Assembly (NCBI GenBank): GCA_900771085.1 | Contig: CAAGMR010000026.1 | Span: 1-13,839 of the forward strand | Length of the DNA stretch: 13,839 nucleotides | Source: Clostridia bacterium | Lineage (GTDB): Bacteria > Bacillota > Clostridia > Oscillospirales > Acutalibacteraceae | Direction of reading: 5' to 3' | Shown: one piece after another, positions 7,250 to 13,764 of the stretch | How positions within the stretch are numbered: position 1 is the first letter of the stretch | How the letters are laid out: each line of letters begins with the position of its first letter | Notes under the pieces: model-generated | The model's input: the letters and a program-made list of their open reading frames with translations, nothing else | Told to the model about the DNA's origin: nothing | Databases searched by the model: none | Made by a program: the position numbers and the translations under genes

Positions 7250-7268
7250 CTGTTTAATGTTGAAACAG
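7250..7268. promoter_or_regulatory. Candidate TetR operator (inverted repeat)
   Basis: CTGTTT and AAACAG form an inverted repeat with 6-bp arms and a 7-bp spacer in the divergent intergenic region. It overlaps the -35 box (7260-7265) of the regulator's predicted promoter and lies in the leader of the membrane protein gene, so a bound dimer could repress both. Confidence 0.4.
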
Positions 7269-7289
7269 CCGTTATCTTTATTTTATAAT
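7260..7289 (+). promoter_or_regulatory. Promoter of the TetR regulator gene
   Basis: TTGAAA (7260-7265; five of six to consensus) and a perfect TATAAT (7284-7289) are separated by 18 nt. This implies an untranslated leader of about 80 nt before the ATG at 7379. On the opposite strand TATAAA (7282-7287) could serve as the -10 of the membrane protein gene, so the two promoters would overlap. Confidence 0.6.
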
Positions 7290-7326
7290 CAGAGTGATAA
7301 TTAGCCATAAGCAGTAACAAAGCAAA

Positions 7327-7365
7327 TGATTGTTAAACATCAGATTTTAAAAACTTGATTGTTAA
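7327..7365 (+). repeat. Direct repeat in the leader of the TetR gene
   Basis: TGATTGTTAA occurs at 7327-7336 and again at 7356-7365, 29 bp start to start. The second copy overlaps the ribosome binding site AAGGAG. It may be a second regulator site or chance similarity in AT-rich DNA. Confidence 0.4.
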
Positions 7366-7378
7366 GGAGATGTCAAAA

Positions 7379-7939
7379 ATGTATAAGCATTCCTCCGACA
7401 AGCGTTTCATAAAAGTAAAGAAAGAAATCCAGCAGGCTTACCTTGACCTTGTTATTGAAAAAGGATATCAGCAGGTAAGCATATCTGACATTGCAAGAAA
7501 AGCCGACATTAACCGCATGACATTTTATTCTCATTACGATATTGTTGAAGATATCATGGCAGAATTTGTTGATGACATGGAAAAGGAAATCAAAGAGGCT
7601 ATCGCCTCTGTTGCACCGGTGACGGTCGGCGGCATATTTGAAATACTTAACGAGCTCATGTACCGCGAAATTGACTTCTTCCGTTATGTCTCAAAGCATC
7701 CTAACTGCGCAATCTTCAGAGAAAGTTTCAAGCAGTGCATATCCCGAATAGTTAAAGATACCCTCTTCCGCAATGTCGACTGCAGCGATACCGAAAAGCT
7801 GATCCTTAGCGATCTTGCCTCCGTCACCATCGCCTATTCCTACTTCAACTGGCTTTCGGGCAGTTACGGAGATGCAACTCTGGAAGAAGTATTAAACATT
7901 GCGAAGCAGCACCTCATAAAAGAATATGAACTGAAATAA
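7379..7939 (+). CDS. TetR/AcrR family transcriptional regulator
   Basis: The product has 186 aa. I choose the ATG at 7379, 9 nt after AAGGAG; the TTG at 7355 precedes that site. The N-terminal DNA-binding domain covers about residues 10-60: an amphipathic first helix (KKEIQQAYLDLVIEKGY), then the helix-turn-helix VSISDIARKADINRMTFYSHY, which matches the TetR signature well. The C-terminal ligand and dimer domain (about 70-186) is of the short Firmicutes type, with IFRESFKQCISRIVKDTLF and SYFNWLSG before the last helix. The ligand cannot be predicted. It is divergent from the seven-helix membrane protein and is therefore its likely repressor, and it probably represses itself through the inverted repeat on its -35 box. 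Confidence 0.88.
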   Translation: MYKHSSDKRFIKVKKEIQQAYLDLVIEKGYQQVSISDIARKADINRMTFYSHYDIVEDIMAEFVDDMEKEIKEAIASVAPVTVGGIFEILNELMYREIDFFRYVSKHPNCAIFRESFKQCISRIVKDTLFRNVDCSDTEKLILSDLASVTIAYSYFNWLSGSYGDATLEEVLNIAKQHLIKEYELK

Positions 7940-7940
7940 A

Positions 7941-7966
7941 AAAGGCTCCCGTCTCCGGGAGCCTTT
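7941..7966. terminator. Bidirectional terminator between tetR-type gene and RyR-domain gene
   Basis: AAAGGCTCCCG and CGGGAGCCTTT form a perfect 11-bp stem with a TCTC loop, flanked by A-run and T-rich sides. It lies between convergent stops at 7939 and 7972 and can serve both genes. Confidence 0.88.
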
Positions 7967-7971
7967 CTGTT

Positions 7972-9426
7972 TTATTCTGTCTTGTGAGCATCATGTGAGC
8001 TGATAAGGAATTCAACTCTCGCCTGTTCACGGTTAATATCCTCTTCTCTAAGTTCTTCAAACGGAACAAGACTCCGGTGAATGCGTTTAGCACTGTCGCG
8101 AAGTGCACCGTCCTCCGGAATACCAAATTGCCAATGGTTAAGGAAGTAGAAACGGCACCATCTGATGTGTTCCAGTTTTACAATTTCTTTCGGATCCATC
8201 GATAACTTTATGCCGCTTTCAAGGAGCTGTGCGTAAAGCTGATAGTAATTGATGATAGCCCAGTAAGATGACTGCATGAAACCGTCAAGTTTCATCCATT
8301 CGGCATCAAGAATCTTATCATTCTTCTTGGCCTCCTGAATCTCATCAGGCTTAACAGTAAGGAAATGTATAAGTTTTGCCTTTCTGAATGCCTTTTCACC
8401 AATGATGTTCTCCTTCGTGAGAACATTCTGCTGCTGGCCAAAAGCATGAATGCTTTTGGCACGGAAGAAACGAGCCGGGTTAACAGAATTCTCTGCAAAA
8501 TAGTAAAGAGGTACATCCGGGCAGGCATATATGAGATTTTCAAGGATAGATTCATTCTTTCTGTCTGTGAGAATGATTCTGTCCATTGTCTTCATTTCAG
8601 CAAGAGACGCCATGATACTTTTTTCAGAAACGATGATTTCATCGTTGTTCATGAGCGGGATGTACTTGTAATACTGATTAATCTCGCTGTTGCCATAAAT
8701 ATGGTAAACAATACGCTGATTATCAAAGAAAATGTTATGAAGAATACCCTGAACAAGAAGGTCCTGAGTAAGAGTTGATGAACCCACAATTGCAATATGG
8801 TACTCATCTTCAAGTGTTTCCTCTTCTGTTACTATCGGGAACTTTTTCCAGTACTTCGCAGAGATAACCTCAAACAGATTAAAGAAATGAATGTTGTTTG
8901 GTCTGAAGAGATTGACATCAAGTTCAACCATCTTCATATAAACATCTTTGTCTTTAAGAACTTCGTAGTTCTTTTCATAGAAGTTCAGGTTTTCTGCGTC
9001 TTCTGAAAAGAAGCAGATATGCGTATTAACATTGCTGAAAACATGTCCCGGGTTCTCTTCTGAAACTTCCTGGGTAAATGAATGAGGAATACTCTCTGAG
9101 AGAACGCGAACAGCATTAGGGTCTTTGTCGTAGTAAATGACTACAGAATCTCCCCTGAGGCTCTTCAGATAATTAAACGCGGACTGGAATAATCCTCGAA
9201 GAGCATAGAGTACTCCGGTAACGGTTACGAGCGGAGCCGTCCAACGGGATAATTCCATGAGAAAATTGTCTGCGCTGTTCTGATAAACAGATACAAAGTA
9301 ATAGCAGAATGTGCAGTAAAGGGAATCATTCAGTGCATGTCCTGCCTGAAGATTACCGATAACGCCGATAATGAAAGGAATTACGATAACAATTCTAAAG
9401 ATATTCTGATTTCTCTTTTTCTTCAT
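7972..9426 (-). CDS. Membrane protein with two TrkA-like Rossmann regions and a C-terminal RyR domain (channel-like)
   Basis: The product has 484 aa. The ATG at 9426 follows AAGGGG by 7 nt. The N-terminus has hydrophobic segments at 9-26 and 64-86, with a weaker one at 34-48; the second starts with RWTAPLVTV, reminiscent of two-helix channel modules fused to TrkA-N domains. Two Rossmann-like regions follow. Region 1 (93-200) has SVVIYYDKDPNAVRVLSE, then FFSEDAENLNFYEKN. Region 2 (209-335) begins HIAIVGSSTLTQDLLVQGI, in which the usual GxGxxG is degenerate, and continues with MDRIILTDRKNES. The last 80 residues match the RyR fold: LEHIRWCRFYFLNHWQFG (418-435), then IHRSLVPFEELREEDI (449-464), keeping the EH.RW and H..LVP.eeL pattern. 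RyR domains in bacteria have been proposed to bind nucleotide-derived ligands, so this may be a ligand-gated channel or sensor; that is inference. It is a single gene with its own terminator. Confidence 0.75.
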   Translation of the reverse strand: MKKKRNQNIFRIVIVIPFIIGVIGNLQAGHALNDSLYCTFCYYFVSVYQNSADNFLMELSRWTAPLVTVTGVLYALRGLFQSAFNYLKSLRGDSVVIYYDKDPNAVRVLSESIPHSFTQEVSEENPGHVFSNVNTHICFFSEDAENLNFYEKNYEVLKDKDVYMKMVELDVNLFRPNNIHFFNLFEVISAKYWKKFPIVTEEETLEDEYHIAIVGSSTLTQDLLVQGILHNIFFDNQRIVYHIYGNSEINQYYKYIPLMNNDEIIVSEKSIMASLAEMKTMDRIILTDRKNESILENLIYACPDVPLYYFAENSVNPARFFRAKSIHAFGQQQNVLTKENIIGEKAFRKAKLIHFLTVKPDEIQEAKKNDKILDAEWMKLDGFMQSSYWAIINYYQLYAQLLESGIKLSMDPKEIVKLEHIRWCRFYFLNHWQFGIPEDGALRDSAKRIHRSLVPFEELREEDINREQARVEFLISSHDAHKTE

Positions 9427-9467
9427 TGTGTTGCCCCTTCCCGTAAAATGTACATATCTGTGTACTC

Positions 9468-9473
9468 ATTATA
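9468..9473 (-). promoter_or_regulatory. -10 box of the RyR-domain gene
   Basis: On the minus strand a perfect TATAAT lies about 42 nt before the start codon, just after the terminator of the preceding gene. No convincing -35 is present, and the expected position falls inside the terminator stem. GTACA occurs twice, 12 bp apart, in the leader (9449-9465), which might be a regulator site. Confidence 0.4.
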
Positions 9474-9483
9474 TAACAAAAAA

Positions 9484-9508
9484 TAAGCCCGGGAAATACC
9501 CGGGCTTA
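9484..9508 (-). terminator. Intrinsic terminator after the 85-aa membrane protein gene
   Basis: TAAGCCCGGG and CCCGGGCTTA form a perfect 10-bp stem with an AAATA loop. On the minus strand it is followed by TTTTTTG. It lies about 18 nt after the stop at 9526. Confidence 0.9.
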
Positions 9509-9525
9509 AAGTCGTGTCATTAAAC

Positions 9526-9783
9526 TTATATTATTCCGTAAACACCCATTACAACATAGGCAACAGCTGTAATCACGGAGATGATTATAAGGTCTATACC
9601 AAGCGGTTTAATTGCCTTTCTTGCAGGAGCGTCAAGGTCTACTGAAAGAATTGTAGCAAGAACGCCTGCAACGAGGAGAATAATGTCTGTGTAGAAACGA
9701 ACACTTGGGGTTGCGAAGATTGTAAAGAATACGGAAATTGCAAGGACAACGATCCATGCGATAAGTCTTGAATATCTTTTCAT
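9526..9783 (-). CDS. Small three-helix membrane protein, function unknown
   Basis: The product has 85 aa. AGGAGG lies 9 nt before the ATG, a strong site that makes this a real gene. Three hydrophobic helices cover most of the chain, at about residues 4-24, 31-48 and 61-83. A short polar loop, DLDAPARKAIKP (49-60), lies between helices 2 and 3, and the positive residues at the N-terminus (MKRYSR) suggest a cytoplasmic start. I do not recognise the family and see no catalytic motif. It lies downstream of the YitT gene on the same strand with an 85-bp gap that has no terminator but does have its own -10 element, so it may be transcribed both with the feo operon and alone. Confidence 0.75.
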   Translation of the reverse strand: MKRYSRLIAWIVVLAISVFFTIFATPSVRFYTDIILLVAGVLATILSVDLDAPARKAIKPLGIDLIIISVITAVAYVVMGVYGII

Positions 9784-9785
9784 AA

Positions 9786-9857
9786 GTTGTAACCTCCTTT
9801 TGCACCATCATAATATACCAGGTTACACAAGATGTATAGTTACACTTGGGTTACAAC
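9786..9857. promoter_or_regulatory. GTTACA repeat cluster and extended -10 before the 85-aa gene
   Basis: GTTACA occurs at 9822, 9839 and 9850, the first two as GTTACAC 17 bp apart. GTTGTAACC (9786-9794) is the exact inverse of GGTTACAAC (9849-9857). An extended -10, TGGTATATT on the minus strand (9812-9820), lies between the copies. This looks like a regulated promoter with several regulator half-sites, but the regulator is unknown. Confidence 0.45.
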
Positions 9858-9868
9858 ATTGTGAACAT

Positions 9869-10705
9869 TTATTGAATAATCTCATCGATGGTTGAAACCG
9901 TGATAAACGCCTTGGTTTCGTCTTCTTCAATGATTTCACGTAAGTGCTCAAGTTCAAAATATGTCACATAGCAGATGAGTGTCTTGTTGGCACCGGATAT
10001 TGCACCATAAGAGTCCATGACTGTGCATGTTTTATGCATCTCGTTTCTGATGCGTTCAATCATGTAGTCAGGGTCCTTGGTGATAATGGTAACCTGCTTG
10101 ACTGACTCGAAGTGGTCTGTGAAATGTTCAATGATAACAGTCGCAACAACGAAAACAAGAACGCTGAGAAGCGCCGCATTCTGATCAATGAGAATGAACA
10201 CCAGACCGTAAACAAATGCATTGAAGGCAAGAAGTATACCTGTCATGCTGTAATTCTTGCCTGTCTTCTCTCCCACCTTGGAAACAATGATATTTGCAAG
10301 GATTTCTGAACCGTCAATACAGCCACCGAACTTAAGAATAAGTGAAAGTCCAAGGCCAAGAACTGCACCGCCGAAAGCAACGGCAATAAAGTGCTCGGTA
10401 TTAACTTCAAGTTCAATGTGTTCAAATGCAGCAAGTCCTGCCATATAGACAACTTCGCCGACAACAGCCTTGATAGCAAAATGTCTGCCAAGGAAGATTC
10501 GGCCAACTATAAAGAATGGAAGGAATGTAATCATAACGGCAATAGAAAGATTTATGCCACTGAGCTTGCTCAGTATGATGCCAAGACCGGCTGTGCCGTA
10601 GTCTATGGCATCGTTTGGAAGCAGAATCGCTGCTACAGCGAAGCTCGCAAGAATCGCGCCAATAACTATCGCTGCATATGATCCGATTTCTGATATTTTC
10701 TTCAA
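9869..10705 (-). CDS. YitT family membrane protein with DUF2179 domain
   Basis: The product has 278 aa. The start is TTG at 10703-10705, 10 nt after AGAGG within GAGGTGAT, a near-perfect ribosome binding site; no ATG offers as good a fit. Hydrophobic helices lie at about residues 10-29, 38-50, 53-72, 78-95, 105-125, 154-173 and 178-195. The family signature region is FGGCIDGSEILANI (126-139), a variant of the usual GGSTGGTD-type motif, and the early ILLPNDAIDYGTAGLGIIL fits YitT proteins. The C-terminal soluble DUF2179 domain (about 203-278) has VKQVTIITKDPDYMIERI and ends in TVSTIDEIIQ. The role of YitT proteins is not well established; transport has been suggested. The gene starts 21 nt after the feoB stop, so it is almost certainly in the feo operon, which hints at a role under low iron. 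Confidence 0.9.
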   Translation of the reverse strand: MKKISEIGSYAAIVIGAILASFAVAAILLPNDAIDYGTAGLGIILSKLSGINLSIAVMITFLPFFIVGRIFLGRHFAIKAVVGEVVYMAGLAAFEHIELEVNTEHFIAVAFGGAVLGLGLSLILKFGGCIDGSEILANIIVSKVGEKTGKNYSMTGILLAFNAFVYGLVFILIDQNAALLSVLVFVVATVIIEHFTDHFESVKQVTIITKDPDYMIERIRNEMHKTCTVMDSYGAISGANKTLICYVTYFELEHLREIIEEDETKAFITVSTIDEIIQ

Positions 10706-10726
10706 GGTAATATCACCTCTATATGT

Positions 10727-13093
10727 TTAAACAAATAAGCCAGCAAGCAGTTTAAATGCAAATGCGCATACCCATGCAACTGCACACTGCCATGCGGCTA
10801 CGCCTGCCGCCCATTTACCGCCGAGTTCCCGGCGAATGGAAGCTATTGCTGCCACGCAAGGCGTGTACAGCAGACTGAAGATAAGAAGTGTTCCGGCTGC
10901 CAATGGTGTAAGAACTGCAGTTATTCCTGCCTTACCGCCAAAGAGAACATCAAGTACAGATACTACGCTCTCTTTTGCCATGAAACCGCTTATAAGCGAT
11001 GTAACTATCTTCCAGTCACCAAGTCCGAGAGGTCTGAACAAAGGCGCTATAAGGCTTGCTATGGACGCCATGATGCTCTTTGAGGAATCTTCCACAAGGT
11101 TGAAGTGGAAATCAAAGCTCTGTAAGAACCACACGCAAATGGTTGCAATAAGAATAACAGAGAATGCCTTGTGAAGGAAGTCCTTTGCCTTCTCCCACAT
11201 AAGCTGAAGTGTACTTCTAAGGCTTGGGAATCTGTAGTTTGGAAGTTCCATGACAAATGGAACTGCCTCACCCTTGAACAGCTTCTTGTAAAGAAGCGCA
11301 ATTAAAATACCTACTATAATACCTGAACAGTAAAGTCCGGTCATTACAAGACCGCCCTTGCCCGGGAAAAATGCATTTACAAAGAATGCATATATCGGGA
11401 GCTTTGCAGTGCAGGACATAAATGGTGTGAGAAGAATTGTCATTCTTCTGTCACGTTCACTTGGAAGTGTTCTGGTTGACATTACTGCAGGAACTGTACA
11501 GCCAAAACCGATAAGCATCGGAACAATGCTTCGACCGGAAAGGCCGATTTTTCTGAGAAGCTTGTCCATAAAGAAAGCAACTCGTGCAATGTATCCGCTG
11601 TCTTCCAGCATTGAAAGGAAGAAGAACATTACAACTACGATTGGCAGGAAACTGAGAACGCTTCCTACGCCTTCAAATATGCCATTGATGACAAGGTCGT
11701 GTAATGTCGCATTAACTCCGGCTGAAGTCATAAGTTTATCTACAATGTCAGTAAGTGCACCAATGCCAAGTTCAAGAAAATCCTGAAGCCATGCTCCGAC
11801 ATAGTTGAATGTTATAACAAACACCAGCGCCATAATGGCAATGAATACAGGAATGGCAGTGAATTTGCCGGTAAGGATTTTATCAAGCTTTGTGCTGCGG
11901 ATATGTTCCTTACTCTCCTTTGGTTTTACGACTGTTTCAGCAGCCACTCTCTTAATGAAGGCAAATCGCATATCTGCAATTGCTGCACTGCGATCAAGAT
12001 TGCGTTCATCCTCCATCTGGACGGTCATGTGTTCAATGGTTTCAAGTTCATTGTTATCAAGGTCCAGCTGAGCGATGATGTCAGAATCGCCCTCAATTAC
12101 TTTGCTTGCGGCAAAGCGTAGAGGAATACCTGCACGCTCTGCATGATCGGCAATGAAATAAGATACGGAATGAAGAGCTCGATGAACAGCTCCTTCATGG
12201 TGATTCTCATCACAGAAATCCTGTTCAACAGGTTTCTCCTGATAATGAGCAATATGCATGGCGTGAGTAACGAGTTCGTTTACACCCTGGTTTTTAATGG
12301 CTGAAATAGGAACTACCGGAACACCAAGCATTTCCTCCATGCGGTTAACATCAATTGAACCGCCGTTTCCTGTAAGTTCATCCATCATATTAAGAGCAAC
12401 TACCATAGGACGGTCCATCTCGAGAAGCTGCATGGTAAGGTACAGGTTTCTTTCGATGTTTGTGGCATCAACAATGTTAATGATGGCATTTGGCTTTTCA
12501 CGAAGTACAAAATTTCTTGAAACAATTTCCTCACTGGAATAAGGAGACATTGAATAAATGCCCGGAAGGTCTGTGATAACAGTGTTGGAATGACCGAGAA
12601 TTGAGCCGTCTTTTCTGTCAACAGTAACACCCGGGAAGTTACCAACGTGCTGGTTTGCTCCAGTGAGTTTATTGAAAAGAGTTGTTTTACCGCAGTTCTG
12701 ATTACCGACAAGTGCAAATGTCAGAGTCTGGTCATCAGGAAGCGGGTCGCCATCACCCTCATGATGGTGTACACCCGGTTCGCCAAGTGCAGGATGAGGA
12801 GTTGTCTTCTTTCCTGCCTGCTGTAAAACTTCGGCTTTTTCAGTCTCGTAAGCCAAAGCTTCCTCTTTATTAAGTTTTGTAATGGTTATTTTGTCTGCCT
12901 CTTCAAGTCTGAGAGTCAGCTCATAACCATGAATGCTGATTTCCATTGGGTCTCCCATTGGAGCAAACTTTACTACAGTAACTCTTGCACCGGGAATAAC
13001 ACCCATATCAAGGAAATGCTGTCGGAGCGCGCCCTGGCCGCCTACTATCTCAACACGGCCACTCTCACCGACATTCAAGTCTTTTAAAGTCAT
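10727..13093 (-). CDS. feoB: FeoA-FeoB fusion, ferrous iron transporter
   Basis: The product has 788 aa and imports Fe2+ across the cytoplasmic membrane. The start is the ATG at 13091-13093, after GGGGGT about 6 nt upstream; the longer frame from 13135 would run through the promoter. Residues 1-75 are a FeoA SH3-like domain (TLKDLNVGESGRV, FLDMGVIPGARV). A linker follows with a His cluster, GVHHHEGDGD (107-116), possibly a metal contact. The G domain has G1 GNQNCGKTT (130-138, with Gln where Pro is usual), G2 Thr157 in GNFPGVTV, G3 DLPG (175-178), G4 NMMD (235-238) and G5 SAIK (264-267). The membrane part starts near residue 400 and contains two gate-like regions, including SGRSIVPMLIGFGCTVPAVM and FMAKESVVSVLDVLFG. 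No FeoC is seen. The candidate iron-regulator palindrome at its promoter fits repression by iron. Confidence 0.96.
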   Translation of the reverse strand: MTLKDLNVGESGRVEIVGGQGALRQHFLDMGVIPGARVTVVKFAPMGDPMEISIHGYELTLRLEEADKITITKLNKEEALAYETEKAEVLQQAGKKTTPHPALGEPGVHHHEGDGDPLPDDQTLTFALVGNQNCGKTTLFNKLTGANQHVGNFPGVTVDRKDGSILGHSNTVITDLPGIYSMSPYSSEEIVSRNFVLREKPNAIINIVDATNIERNLYLTMQLLEMDRPMVVALNMMDELTGNGGSIDVNRMEEMLGVPVVPISAIKNQGVNELVTHAMHIAHYQEKPVEQDFCDENHHEGAVHRALHSVSYFIADHAERAGIPLRFAASKVIEGDSDIIAQLDLDNNELETIEHMTVQMEDERNLDRSAAIADMRFAFIKRVAAETVVKPKESKEHIRSTKLDKILTGKFTAIPVFIAIMALVFVITFNYVGAWLQDFLELGIGALTDIVDKLMTSAGVNATLHDLVINGIFEGVGSVLSFLPIVVVMFFFLSMLEDSGYIARVAFFMDKLLRKIGLSGRSIVPMLIGFGCTVPAVMSTRTLPSERDRRMTILLTPFMSCTAKLPIYAFFVNAFFPGKGGLVMTGLYCSGIIVGILIALLYKKLFKGEAVPFVMELPNYRFPSLRSTLQLMWEKAKDFLHKAFSVILIATICVWFLQSFDFHFNLVEDSSKSIMASIASLIAPLFRPLGLGDWKIVTSLISGFMAKESVVSVLDVLFGGKAGITAVLTPLAAGTLLIFSLLYTPCVAAIASIRRELGGKWAAGVAAWQCAVAWVCAFAFKLLAGLFV

Positions 13094-13116
13094 ATTTAAC
13101 CCCCAAAGCCAACACT

Positions 13117-13142
13117 CGTTAGCTAACGCTAACAATATAGCA
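13117..13142 (-). promoter_or_regulatory. feo promoter with DtxR/IdeR-like operator
   Basis: CGTTAGCTAACG (13117-13128) is a perfect palindrome, followed by a further GCTAAC half-site (13128-13133). The GTTAG/CTAAC half-sites resemble the iron box of DtxR/IdeR-type repressors. On the minus strand the extended -10 TGCTATATT occupies 13134-13142, so the palindrome covers the expected transcription start, a typical repressor position. Assignment to a DtxR-type regulator is by resemblance only. Confidence 0.6.
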
Positions 13143-13159
13143 TAAAAAACGCCAAAAAT

Positions 13160-13195
13160 AAAGCGAAAGCGGACCTTATAATCTGCTTTCGCTTT
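13160..13195 (-). terminator. Terminator after the YgjP-like gene
   Basis: AAAGCGAAAGCGGA pairs with TCTGCTTTCGCTTT through one G-U pair, with an 8-nt loop (13174-13181). On the minus strand it is followed by TTTATTTTTGG. It lies just after the stop at 13202 and just upstream of the feo -10, so it insulates feo from readthrough. Confidence 0.8.
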
Positions 13196-13201
13196 TATTC
13201 T

Positions 13202-13759
13202 TTATTGATTGCCAAATGCCTGAAGCATAAGGACTTTTCCGTTTCTTTTCAGCCATCTGTTCCACTGGTCATATTCCGGATAAACACGTCTGACATGAGC
13301 ATAGAACCTTTCGGAATGATTCATCTCAAGTCTGTGACAAAGCTCGTGAACAACCACACTGTCAATGACTTCCGGCGGGCACATCATAAGCAGACAGTTA
13401 AAGTTGAGATTACCTTTGGCTGAACAGCTTCCCCACCTGCTTTTCTGGTGGCGAATAGTAATTCTGCCGTAGTCCACACCAACCATCGGTGCGTAGTATG
13501 CCACACGCTCAGGAATGTATTCCTTCGCTGCCTTAGTCAGTTCCTGCAAATCCGAATCCGTTATGGCTCCGGCCGCCTGCGCCGCTTCCCGCTGCGCCTC
13601 TGCCTTCGCCACCGCCTTCGCTATCCAGTCTTCCTGCTCCGCAAGAAAACGCCTTATACGCGCTTCTGACGCGCGTTTCGGCGCCCTTACTATCACAGCT
13701 TCGGGTGTGACTTCTATTGCCAGTGTTTTTCTGGAACTTCTGATGATTTTCGTTTCCAT
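13202..13759 (-). CDS. YgjP-like metallopeptidase domain protein (DUF45)
   Basis: The product has 185 aa and is a predicted cytoplasmic zinc metalloprotease of the YgjP/WLM type. The zinc motif HELCHRLEMNHSERF (138-152) gives two His ligands and a catalytic Glu as HExxH, with a third His at NHSERF. Upstream is the family block RHQKSRWGSCSAKGNLNFN (104-122). An Ala/Glu-rich helix lies at about residues 42-62. The C-terminus, YPEYDQWNRWLKRNGKVL, also fits the family. The ATG at 13757-13759 has only a weak site (AAATAAAG), and the preceding gene stops 5 nt upstream, so coupling is likely. Substrates of this family are not well known. The 5' half is richer in G+C (many GCG, CGC, GCC codons) than the 3' half. 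Confidence 0.88.
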   Translation of the reverse strand: METKIIRSSRKTLAIEVTPEAVIVRAPKRASEARIRRFLAEQEDWIAKAVAKAEAQREAAQAAGAITDSDLQELTKAAKEYIPERVAYYAPMVGVDYGRITIRHQKSRWGSCSAKGNLNFNCLLMMCPPEVIDSVVVHELCHRLEMNHSERFYAHVRRVYPEYDQWNRWLKRNGKVLMLQAFGNQ

Positions 13760-13764
13760 AATCT

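Noticed and set aside
8365..8778. 137-codon plus-strand frame within the RyR-domain gene
   Set aside because: It is antisense to the Rossmann region, lacks a ribosome binding site, and its composition is explained by the real gene.
9449..9465. Repeated GTACA in the leader of the RyR-domain gene as a strong operator
   Set aside because: The arms are only 5 bp and lie in direct, not inverted, order apart from the self-palindromic GTAC core; noted only as weak.
11358..11786. 142-codon plus-strand frame within feoB
   Set aside because: It is antisense to conserved membrane segments of FeoB, has no start signal and no recognisable protein features.
13093..13135. Longer FeoAB start at 13135
   Set aside because: It would place the coding start over the palindrome and next to the -10; the internal ATG has the ribosome binding site and begins with the normal FeoA sequence.
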